Shown: positions 1 to 10,210 of the stretch, one piece after another
How positions within the stretch are numbered: position 1 is the stretch's first letter
Layout: each line of letters begins with the position of its first letter
Source: Epinephelus fuscoguttatus
Taxonomy: Eukaryota; Chordata; Actinopteri; Perciformes; Serranidae
Assembly (NCBI RefSeq): GCF_011397635.1
Contig: NC_064762.1
Coordinates: 25,464,117-25,528,116 of the forward strand
Direction: 5' to 3'
DNA length: 64,000 nucleotides
Position numbers and translations under genes: made by a program
The notes under the pieces: generated by a model
Databases searched by the model: none
What the model was told of the DNA's origin: nothing
Seen by the model: only the letters and a program-made list of their open reading frames with translations

Positions 1-2699
1 TCCATGGGCCTGTATTTGGTAGGCCCATCCAGTGATCCACTTTTTATCAGAAAGTTCTTTCAGTACTGTACTTTCACAGAGTTTTTATTTGTTGCTATTT
101 CCATATCATAGATAGATCTATTACTTTAATAACATTAAACCTATTGATACTAGTAGTCTAATGTCCTTGTTTTGTACACTTCCATAACACCAGATGATTA
201 CAACGACCAAACCTTTGTCACTGCAGGAGTAAATTTCAGAAACAGCCACTGACAATGAACATGCAATGTTGTCCTTGGCACAAACAGCCGTCATCGTAAT
301 GTGCCACATGCCTGCTATAAACAGCTGCTGGTTCAGCAGCGTTTGACAAACTGCACGCTGGTTGACATGTTCATCAGAACAAACACATCAACAGCTATTT
401 TGTGACTGTAAATCATTACGGAGAAAGGAAATATGAGGCATGTGACAGCAGGAACAGTCTGTTTTATGGCTATTCTACTACATCAAATGTTGTCTTCACC
501 GCATTCTTACCACAAATTGACAGAAACCCTCTTTTTGAGACCAGTAATGTTGATTTTTGAAAGGATTAAATCTAATATCAGCCAATACATGAATTTCTTT
601 TGAACCTGCAATATCCTGGGGGCAGTGGAAACAAGTTTTGAACTTCTCTTCATCTTTTTTAAGTGGATATGGCAAACTTGTTAGCAAACAGTAGCTTATT
701 TACACATCTAAAGTTACGTATTATCATTCATTTTGAGTCGTGTTTCAGGCCAAAATTCACTCTCTTGTAGCTCTGTTTTTGGTCTCCACCAACTTCATTA
801 TAAAGCCAAAGGGAGCTGCAGATATGGGCGATAATTAAGTTCATCACTCAGAGTGACCCATGTCATTGTCAACATTCTTGATAAGGATCCCTTTAATTTG
901 GAATTGTGACCAAGAAATGTACTGGTGTTACATATTTCAGGAATTCTATGAGCTGATTAAAAAATCAACTGGTTAATTTAAATTTAGAGTTTTACTATAC
1001 ATGGCAATAAAGAACTGATTATTCGCACAGCAGTTCCCTTCAGTGTCACTGTGCCTTGATTATATGACAGGGTGTGCTTTACTGAGACCTGCTCAAGCAC
1101 CGCCAGCAGTTTCTCAGATAATGTCAGCTCTATAAATATATAAGGTGCTTTGGAAGTTTCCATGTCAGCGCTCTATTGTCCTGTGTCCTGCATGTGTGTG
1201 TGAGATGGCAGGAGTAAGACAGGGAGCTGCATGGGGGGTAATAAATAGGACCATTAGAGGAACATGATAGTGATACCAGTGTGAAATGTAACTATAACTA
1301 CAGCTACTCAAGTACTGTACCAAATTTTAGGTATTTTATTTGAGTATTTTTCATATCATCCAACTTTAAACTTCTGCTGTGATACATTTTATTTGATAGC
1401 TCTAGTTACTGGTTACTTTGCAGATTTAGAATATTGATTAGATACACAGTGTTCCCCAGAATGCAGGATATTAAGTGTCTGATGCTCACTGCTGCTCACT
1501 GTTTCCAGCACTGAAAGGTGTTCTTGTCTTATCACATGGCTCACCAATGCAAGCCTGGCACTCTGGTTGCTACAGCAATGCACATTGATTTGACTGGCAG
1601 ATGAGAAGCTGTGCAAATTCAGACAAGAGAACCAGTCAAAAACAATGCTCAAAATTTGAGCACACACTGCCAAGTGAACAGAGCCTCCTGTATGCAGAGA
1701 CAGCTCTTTGTAAGACATGAGGATGATGCTATCATATTTGTCTAATATTTGTCCAGAAATATATTTTTGGTGTGTGCCATTTTGCTTTTTTTTATTTCAT
1801 TTTTTTATGTGCTTTGTTGTATTTTCGGTAGCCTTGTGTAACATCTTGGCCAATGGACTACAGATGAAAAATAACCTTTTGGCTTATTCTGCCATTTTTA
1901 TACCATGTGTTTTTATTAATTTGCACTGTCCCTTCTTAAATAAACTAACTAAACTAAACTAAACTGTACTGAACTAAGAAGGCATTCCTGTATGGTGGAA
2001 AGATATAGAGCAACAAAATGCTTTTAATTGAAAAGAATATATTTGAACATAACCCCTTTGTAATCACCAATGTTTTGATTAGTTGCCTGACTGTAACTGG
2101 ATTACATATTGTTTTTGGTAAATGTAACTGATTACAATGTCATTTATTTTGTAATTTTATTATGTAACTACATTACATAGGCCTATATGTTAATAGTTAC
2201 TCCCCAGCACTGATGAAACAAAGTATAATCAACAAATGCATTACAATATATTATTATAAGTTAAACTACCCCGTATTATATAAAATACTTAAAATTAGCT
2301 CTCCCTTTACCACTAAAATGTTGAAGTGATCTGCACATCAATCTATCGATGCTTATTACTGATGCCAATACTCTTGTCCTGTAATACTGTAAGTAAGATT
2401 TTGAATGCAGAATTTCTACTTGTAAGAATATTTTACACAGTGGTAAGCTACTGCTACTTTAACTCAAGTAGAAGTACATAGGCTACAATAATTAATACTG
2501 ACTTTGATGAACTTTAACTCTGCAAGTCATTAGTGTGGATGAATGAGAAATAAACCAACAAACTAATAAATGAATAAAGGGTTTGATTTTTTTTTTACCC
2601 CCTAAATTTTATCCTGGTAGTGTTTGAAGGCTTTGAAACGCCATTTTGAGTATCATTTTGACATTAATAAAGAGACAGGAAGTGTAACTGATCAGTGGA
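1..2699. other. gene-free left flank
   Basis: I see no coding exon. The stretch contains AT-rich fish repeats: pieces of the element with 'gtggtggaaagtaac' ends (near 1300-1430 and 2340-2490), a fragment of the 'ttactccccagcactg' element (about 2070-2215) and a short (aaact)n run near 1950. Confidence 0.5.
2070..2215. repeat. fragment of 'agttactcccaacactg'-ended element
   Basis: The piece has repeated gtaactgattac-type words and ends in TTACTCCCCAGCACTG. This is the same end type as the element spanning 29362-30445, and only one half is preserved. Confidence 0.45.
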
Positions 2700-2765
2700 C
2701 AGCTTACGTGAGTAACCGGAAGTAACGCGTCAACCTCTGTATTCTCAGCGAGGCACTGCATTGGC

Positions 2766-2779
2766 TGAGCCATAGCAAC
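2766..2779 (+). promoter_or_regulatory. X-box (RFX) motif 1
   Basis: TGAGCCATAGCAAC matches the RFX consensus GTNRCC-N(0-3)-RGYAAC well in its core and right half (GCC-AT-AGCAAC). It directly follows an inverted CCAAT box, an arrangement seen in some RFX/NF-Y promoters. Confidence 0.55.
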
Positions 2780-2785
2780 CGGAAT

Positions 2786-2799
2786 GAGTCCGTAGCAAC
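2786..2799 (+). promoter_or_regulatory. X-box (RFX) motif 2
   Basis: GAGTCCGTAGCAAC repeats the right half-site of the first motif (GTAGCAAC) exactly 20 bp downstream, about two helical turns. The left half is weaker than in motif 1. Confidence 0.45.
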
Positions 2800-2939
2800 G
2801 GACCCAAACGTAACAGTTATCCTCACAAATCTAGACTAAAGTTACTATCTAGTAAGGGCTTTAACACAGTTCTTGTAGTAATAAAGGTAGTCACTACTAT
2901 AAAAGCTTACTTGTAACCGCAAATCCTCTTCTTTATAAA

Positions 2940-5900
2940 ATGGAAGACAAAAAACAATCAGCTCGTCCCAAGCGTATTTTCATCAACGACGTCGACAGGT
3001 ATTCCTCCAAACACATCGCGAAGGTAGCTAACGTTAGCATAATTAAGTAGCCAATATTACATGTATTTTTAAATGTAAAATGGCTAGTTTTAAAGTATAT
3101 TTTCTGACCATCTTCACAGTTTTTATCGACATCATGCGTAGCCGGAAATGGTTCTGAAGAAGCCGAAGAAGAGCAGATCTCCTCAAAAGGTGAACCTGCT
3201 TTCCAGATAGTGGGAACTGTGTCTCCCTCCACCAAAGAAGAAGAGGAAAGCTCTCTGTTTGAGCAGTACACGGTGAGTCAGGCTTTACATAAGAGGTATA
3301 GGCTAACTGTCATTTTTTACTGTCGACAGAAATGTGGTGCATATTAATTCCAGGCTTTACTGTCAATACACACAGGTGGTGGAAAGTAACTGAGTGCATC
3401 TACTCAAGCACTGTGAAGAACAATTTTGAGATACTTGCACTTTACTTACTTACTTACTATCACCATTTTATGCCACTGTACATCACTACTCCACTTCATT
3501 TCAAGAGCAAATGCTGTAACAACTAGCTCCTCTGCAGTTACTAGTTACTCTACAATTAATATATTTTACAATATGATCCACTACTGTAAATTAAAATACC
3601 CCAAAGTTAAAATGGGCCTCTCGTGTTGACACAGTACCCCAATAAAACACTGCTACAGATTAATGCATCAGTAACAACAATCCAGAGGTTATATAAGATT
3701 GTGTTCTGGGCAACAACAATAAACCAATGTCCCATTTGTCAGGTTTCTTAGAGTGCAGTGACCCATTTATTTTCACACGCGCTCACCTTCACACAGGTAA
3801 AACATTGTATATCCATACTTCATCTCAGGTAGTCAGGAGTCCATGACAGGTAGGTGCCACATTTAACACCGTCAAAAAACTGTTTGCTTACCCCATCACA
3901 CACCTGCTGCTCATCACCTGCACCATATTTGCGTGTCATGTATGCTACATATGGAGTGTGTCTGCACCTATACATGTCTCAGTATAGCATAACGAAAAGT
4001 AGTAGTAACGAGAAAGCATAAGGATTCTTATTTCAAGTGATTTTACACTCATGAAAACATAGTTATGAATATTAAACAACATTTCTACCAATAGATGCCC
4101 CTAAATCCTACACACTGGACCTTTAAGTACACTTAGCCAATAATACTTAAGTACTCTTACTGTAACTGAGTATTTTATATTGTGGAATTGCTACTTTTAC
4201 CTACCACCACTGCATACAGGGACTGTAACAGCTTTATGTTCAGGATGTATATCTCTGGAAAATACAAATTACAGACCATGTGTAATTGAGAACATATCTC
4301 TATCCCTCCCTATCTCTTTTGGTAGTCCCCAACTCGAGATGAGCTTCTTGAGCGCCTGCGGGAGTGTGATGTAGTAGTGTACAACATCTCAGAGAGTCCT
4401 TCACAACAGCAGGTTGAAGATGCAACATGGGCGATCACAGGTAGGAGAGTAATTAAGCTATACTTTAATGGTGGTGTACTTTTGTCTCTTGCCATTGTCC
4501 TCAGTAACCTAACATGTAAGCGTATTGCTGCCTCCTTGTACTTTTTTCCTTCGTTCTCTCCAAACAGCCCTTCATGCCGAGATGGAGAACTTCAAGTCTC
4601 GGAAAATGTTCATCTTAGTCTCCAGCGTGATGACATGGGCTATGACCAAGCCGCAGAATCCGGTGAGCCTGTAGGAAAATGTAGGCAAACTTGTCTGGTG
4701 GATATAACACAGCCAATGTGGTTATAATGTCTCTCTTCAGGAAGAAACAGATGTTCTGCTAACAGAGGAAGAGTTCAGACGAAGAAGGCCGCATCCTAAA
4801 TTCAGAAGCCACAACAATCTGGAGAAACTTGTGCTGAAACTGGGTAGAGGTGTAAGTACATTACTGGGATGAATAGTTCAACATGCTCAAAAAAGGACCA
4901 TTTTACACCATCTGACTTTCTGTTCAGTCCCAACAACAGTACGAAATAAATGAAATTAACTTTAAAAGATAGAAAATGCATTTAAACCTTTTGTGTTCTG
5001 TTTGATTTGACAATTTTACAGAAAAAGTCCAAGCTCTCTGGTTATGTTGTAGCCTCTGGTCTTCAGTACGGACAGGGAGAAAACCTCTTTCACTACTTTT
5101 TCAAGGTAGATATTAATGTGATAATAACTCAGTATATTGTATGTTTGTGTATATACCAATAGCCTAAATTTAAATATCATCTCCTGTGAAATGTCTTTGT
5201 ATTTCTGCACAGGTGTCCTGGTTGATGCAGTTTCCAAAGGTTCCTCTCTTTGGACAGGGCAAAAATCACATCCCTATGATTCATGTATATGACCTTGGAG
5301 GGTGATTTTATTTACTGGACTCCTACATATATACCATCACTTGTTATTTTTAGATTATTACTTCAGGGCTGACCTGTTTTTCTTTTACAGAGTGATCCAA
5401 AACATCATTGAACTCAAGCCAAAGTCAAAGTACATTCTTGCTGTCGATGACTCCAAGAACACTTTGGAGGATATTGTGAAGGTAACCTCGTTATAAACAC
5501 GAATGCAGCAATACGTTCTCTCATCCTCCATATGTTCCTGATTACTTTATTGAGAACTCTCTGCTGTGGATTACGTGTGCTAAAAATGATTCAAAATTAT
5601 GTTTATTCTCTAACTCTTAACCCTACAGATGATAAGCAATACACTTGGGCCAGGACAAATTAACAAAGTACCAGAGCAAGAAGCCATCGCCATGAAGGCT
5701 TTTAAGGTACAGTCTGTATTTTTCTTCAAAATTTAAATAAATTATAATCCAGTCTTTTCCCATTTCTGATTTATTAACATATATCCAGTTAATATTGAGT
5801 AATAATGACTGTCTCCATGAGTGAGAATTCAACCCAGAGACACTGAAAAAAGTACAGTATTATCAATGCAATTGAATCAGGGCTAGATTTTTTTGTATCT

Positions 5901-8900
5901 AGAATGACAGCTCAGGCTCAAGACTAAAAGTTTTTCTATTTAGTTTTTAGTGAGAGCTGGTCACGGTCACAAATATACATTTTACACCTGGGCAAATAAA
6001 ACAACACACACAGGAATTCATATCTGACTTGTTTCTAGCTTTGCAGCTCTAGATACAGGATCACACGGGTGCATATTCTACCAGTAAATATTTAATCTAC
6101 AACATACTGTGCTGATAACCCTTGATGTTTTCTCTCTCATTTTCAGCCAGAGGAGTTGGATTACCTAAATATCAACCTCCTCCTGGATACTTTTATCATA
6201 AAAGACTCCTTCAGTCTCTGCTGGACGTCTGAAGCTGGAATGATTGAAAACATGGCGAGCATTGTGGAGGAATACAAAGACACCAGGCAGCTACTTGTGA
6301 GTGTTATATACAGAGCAGGAAAGATTTAAACATATTTACATATCATTCCTGTTACTCTGGTCGACAGTATGTCTGGATTCAACATGACAGTAAAGTCATC
6401 CACAACAATACAGACACCTTAATGGGGTATTTGGATCGTAAAAGCTATTTTGATGCCATGATTTCCTTTATTTTCCACTGATGTCCTCAGCCAATTAGAA
6501 TCTGCCTGGCTGGACCTCCAGCTGTGGGTAAAAGCACCGTTGCAGAGAGGCTCTGCAGTCATTACCAAATAAACCACATCAAGATCAAAGAGATCATTGA
6601 GGAAAAGATGGCACACCTGGTGAGTGGGTTAAAAGGATTGTAGAACTATATCATCTTTTTCTCACTGCTGTCGTGTACCTAAAGGAAACGTACCATACCA
6701 CCCTCTTGTGGAAGGTCTTCTCTGCATCTTGAGATTGTTCATGTTCATCTTTCTGCTACAGAAGGAGATAGTGAATGAAGCTGACCCTGAAAGTGTCAGT
6801 GAAGACATCATGGCTGCTGCAAAGAAACAACTGGAAAGCTTTAACAAAAGCATGGAAGCTAATGCAGGTTGGTTACAGAACCACAGCCCTAAAAAAAGAA
6901 TCACATGCTGATATTCAATGGTGTGGTTTGGATGTTTGACTACAAACTTGAACACTTAAACTGGACACAGGACACAATGTAATTAGATATTAAAAGTGAG
7001 AAAGAGACATGTTATTACATCATAACGTGTCCAGAAACAGGTCTGAAGCAAATGGTGTTTTAACTGTGGCCCTTAATACAATCTGATTATGCTCAATTTC
7101 AGGTTCATACTGGTATTTTGGGTTTCAACTAGGACATGTTTACCTGCTTTAATGTAAAAAAAAAAAAGTCTTAATCTTCCTCATACTGTCTTTGCTGGAA
7201 CACCTGTATACACCCTCTGTCTAAGACGCTACGTTTTAGTGCCTGTTTTTTAAGCCCCCCATCTGAAAAAAAAAATAGTCTGCTCTAAATGCTTCTGCAT
7301 CTTAGCGCCTCCACGCCATCATTGCAGCTGGGAAATGACAGTAACAGAGAAAAGCAGCACTTTTTACTGTGACAAATCACCTCTACATCTCTCAAAAGTA
7401 GAATAAAACAGAGTTAGTAGTAGTGGTTGGTTTCTCTGCAGTTGGATTACTGATGGGTTGTTGTTGCATAGAGAGGCTGTTAGTGACTCATTTTAGGTTG
7501 AAATGCCTGTTCTTGTCCATCAGGTCGACTGGCTGACCATCTAGTTCTTGACATTTTGCAAGAAAAGCTGAATTCAAAGCCATGTAGGAACCAGGGATTT
7601 GTTCTCGATGGCTTCCCTAAAACCTACGAGCAGGCAAAGCTGATTTTCTCTGGTAAGGATTATTCCATTCATTCATTCACTAATTATTGTTTAAATATCT
7701 GTTACACTGATGTGGATGTGATGTTTTTCTTATTCAGATGAGGACACAGAGAACCAGGATTCGATGCCAAAAACACCTGTGTACAAAAAGGATATCACTC
7801 CAGGTTGTTGATGTACTTTAATTTACCACAAAGGGAGAACACAGGCCATTCAGTTCTTACAGCAGAGCAGGCAGTGGAAATGATACTGGCAATCAAATGT
7901 AAAATAACCCACATCTACCTAAAACATTCTTATTGTACTTGCTTTGTGTTTTGCAGAGCATGTTTTTGCCCTCGATGCCACAGATGATTTTCTGACAAAG
8001 CGAGTACAGGAGCTTCCGCAGGGTGTGGCAGAGAAGATGCGCTACACCCAGGAGGAGTTTGTCCCTCGCCTGATGAGATACAGAGAGCTCGGTGCTGCTG
8101 AGGAAACGCTGCTGGACTTCTTTGATGAGCTTGAGATTCACCCAGAGCACATTGGTACTGTCCTCACAGACACACAGCTCATACTAGACCATAAACAGAA
8201 TATTTAAAATGATCTCACATGTAGAAAAATGAAACTGTAAGAAGTGAGTTTTGTGCCAATTTGTCTGAGCTGTATTTTAGGAGATGTGACTATGATAGAT
8301 TCCACCATGTCGTAGACTATTTGTTGTCTTCTTCGAGCTCAAGAGTTTAATGAAATGAAGATTACACTTCCTGTAAACCCCAGTGCTTCACATTCCAAAG
8401 AGCATGCTACTTCTTAGTTTAAAAACAGTTCTGTTTAAAGAAAACATTTAACATATTTGGAAACACACTTATTTGCTGTCTTGAGGATAGGTTAGATCAG
8501 GAGATAGATACCTGTCTTACATTCATGCAGTAAAAAGCTCTAAAGCTCTGCTCATCCCAGTAAAACAGGGAAGTGTCCTTTTGACACTTCAGTTTTAAAT
8601 GTATTAAAGAAACAAGCTGTAACATGTTAATCAGTGAGCTTTACCGGGGCTAGTAGATGGATTTTGTTATCTTAAGACAAAGCGAGGCTAGTTGTTTCCA
8701 GTCTTCATGCTAAGCTAAGCTAACCAGCTGCTGGCTCCAGCTCCATTTTTACCACACTGATGTGAGAATGGCTTCTCATCTGAAAGAAAACGATTAAGCA
8801 ACTTTCACAAACTGTCGACCTGTTCCTTCAAAGGTATACTATGCAGGAATTGTCAGTTGCAGTTTAACAAGTGTGTGCCATCCAGAGATTCTGAGGGTGT

Positions 8901-10132
8901 CCTTGCATTTAACCCAAAAAGTATTCCTTTGTGAGTCACTCCACCTTCCTAAATAAGGTTATTCTGTAACAATCTATGGTTTTGTGGATCTTCAATTGGT
9001 TACTGACTTTAAACAACAAGCGTGCTGGCCTGGCTCGCTCTAAATCACCACGACTGTCTCTTACAAAATGCACATATCTAAAAAGAGACTCTGGTCTGTT
9101 GAGCCTCGAACATAAGGCAGTCTCCCTCCCCTTAACCTTGGAAGCTATGGCAACAGAGCCAGCCAGGCACCCTTATCTGGACAGCTGTACTCCCTCCGCC
9201 ACAACTGGGAGACCAAAGATGGAGTGCGACCTTCCCGTAATGCTCAGGAACTTCCAGAACACCGCAAAATAAGAAGAAAATAAGACAACACAGGCAGAGG
9301 GCAGAGTGATGATTTAGAGGAATTACTTTGGGTTGAATCTTTACTTTTTTTTAGGAAAATCCTGCATAGCATACCTGTTAATAAAGAGAATAAACACATG
9401 GTAACCAACATAATGTTCTGTAGACAGCCTTGTATAAGTTTCCAGTCCACTTTACAATGGTTCTGTTTCTTCTGTATGACTTGTTCCTCTCCAGAGGTCA
9501 CTACAGGTGACTCAGAGTACACACATGTCATGAAGAAGATCACAGAGACTGTGGGGGCTCCCAGGAACTACGGTCTGAGTCCAGAGGAGCAGGAGGAGGA
9601 GGACAGAAAGAGAGAAGAAGAGAGGAAGCAGAGAGTGGCTGCAGAGGCTGTGGAGAGGAAATGCAGGAAGGAAGCTGCACTGGCTGAGATGGCTGCTCAG
9701 TACGAGGAGTGGGTAAGTGCTGTGTTCACAGATGGTAGTCATAAATAACCATGCCACATTGGGTTAATGTGAAGTAACTGTAAATACTAACAGTTTAATT
9801 ATTTTATTATTTATTTATTAGCAGAAGAATTTGTCGGAGGTGAAGCGACAGGAGCACGAGCTGCTGGAAGCTCACGGTCTTCCTCTGAGGAACTACCTGA
9901 TGAAGTATGTGATGCCCTCGCTCACTGAGGCCATGCTGGAGTGCTGCAAGATCAAACCAGACGACCCCGTTGAGTTTTTGGTATTGACACAGCAGACATA
10001 CTTATATGTGTGTTTAAAGATAATCCTGCATAGTATATCTTTAAATGATAAATATGAGTGAATTTTTACAGCAGCTGTTTCTGTTTTGTTTTTCAGGCTG
10101 ACTATCTACTAAGAAACAACCAACAAGACTGA
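2940..10132 (+). CDS. ak7: adenylate kinase 7, complete 18-exon gene
   Basis: AK7 interconverts adenine nucleotides (ATP + AMP to 2 ADP) and in vertebrates works in motile cilia and sperm flagella. Coding exons: 2940-3023, 3120-3272, 4326-4440, 4568-4662, 4741-4851, 5022-5105, 5213-5301, 5391-5481, 5629-5706, 6147-6296, 6491-6619, 6762-6867, 7524-7652, 7738-7803, 7957-8154, 9495-9712, 9825-9980 and 10097-10132. All introns are GT-AG and all phases agree, giving 2088 nt, 695 residues plus stop (human AK7 is about 723). Residues 1-345 form the NAD-epimerase-like N-terminal region typical of AK7. The P-loop GPPAVGKST is at about 358-366 and the AMP-site motif LDGFPKT at about 456-462. A Glu/Arg-rich helix covers about 585-640 and a Dpy-30 motif about 652-693. 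The start is the first ATG after the promoter and gives [16 protein letters not shown], which aligns with the mammalian start. Zebrafish has two ak7 paralogues; I cannot say which this is. Confidence 0.96.
3373..4212. mobile_element. TIR element in ak7 intron 2
   Basis: The left end reads CAGGTGGTGGAAAGTAACTG and the right end, read on the opposite strand, CAGTGGTGGTAGGTAAAAGT. Internal 'tactcaagtac' words are typical of this abundant fish non-autonomous DNA element. The centre (about 3735-4120) looks like a second insertion ending in 'cctacacactggaccttta'. It has no coding capacity and enlarges intron 2. Confidence 0.6.
6491..6619 (+). other. ak7: ak7 exon 11: P-loop of the kinase domain
   Basis: This 43-codon phase-0 exon encodes [16 protein letters not shown] and the following helix. 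GPPAVGKST is the Walker A loop that binds ATP phosphates. Exons 12-15 complete the NMP-binding and LID-side parts of the kinase fold, including [13 protein letters not shown] in exon 15. Confidence 0.93.
7195..7345. repeat. interspersed repeat in ak7 intron 12
   Basis: The segment with 'ctgtctaagacgctacgtttt' and 'gccccccatctgaaa' looks like a dispersed fish repeat by recall. It is too short to classify. Confidence 0.35.
8440..8815. repeat. 'agcttagcttagcataaagactgg' family, copy 1 (ak7 intron 15)
   Basis: The sequence carries 'atgctaagctaagctaacc', a 'gctggctccagctcc' block and a 'ttgctgtcttgaggatagg' block. These match, by eye, copies near 30640, 43100 and 58930. It is a very common teleost interspersed repeat with no open frame. 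Confidence 0.6.
8832..9376. mobile_element. 545-bp TIR element in ak7 intron 15
   Basis: The left end AGGTATACTATGCAGGA and the right end read in reverse, AGGTATGCTATGCAGGA, form inverted termini with 16 of 17 matches. The interior is non-coding. The same terminus recurs alone in ak7 intron 17 (10022-10044) and with a longer piece at about 41054. Confidence 0.7.
9822..10132 (+). other. ak7: ak7 exons 17-18: C-terminal Dpy-30 motif
   Basis: These exons encode [17 protein letters not shown] followed by an [14 protein letters not shown] stretch and a short tail ending in QQD. This is the Dpy-30-type two-helix dimerisation motif that lets AK7 dock on axonemal partners. The exon 17 acceptor reads TAGCAG, a tandem NAGNAG site, so exon 17 can begin at 9822 (extra Gln) or 9825. 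Confidence 0.92.
10022..10044. repeat. orphan TIR of the 8832-9376 family in ak7 intron 17
   Basis: AATCCTGCATAGTATATCTT is the right terminus of the intron 15 element with no body attached. It sits 40 bp after exon 17. Confidence 0.5.
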
Positions 10133-10204
10133 CACGGAATTGATCCAGTACATGTTATTGATTTACAGCTTGTGAGGCTGCATTTATTCAACATTCATTA
10201 ATAT

Positions 10205-10210
10205 AATAAA
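10205..10210 (+). terminator. ak7 polyadenylation signal
   Basis: AATAAA lies 73 bp after the ak7 stop codon and is the first canonical signal. Another AATAAA lies near 10510 and could serve a longer 3'UTR. Confidence 0.6.

Larger units (their letters stand above)
2700..2939 (+). promoter_or_regulatory. ak7 promoter and 5'UTR region
   Basis: This TATA-less stretch, richer in CpG than its surroundings, lies just upstream of the ak7 ATG. In order it shows an ETS-type site ACCGGAAGT (2715-2723), an inverted CCAAT box ATTGG (2760-2764) and two RFX X-box-like motifs sharing the half-site TAGCAAC (2766-2779 and 2786-2799). RFX and FOXJ1 factors drive ciliary genes, so the content fits AK7's axonemal role. 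The transcription start was not located; the motif cluster lies 140-225 bp before the ATG. Confidence 0.6.

Noticed and set aside
496..687. 63-codon minus-strand frame with a C-x-x-C motif
   Set aside because: No splice context, no family recognised and no neighbouring exon; indistinguishable from chance.
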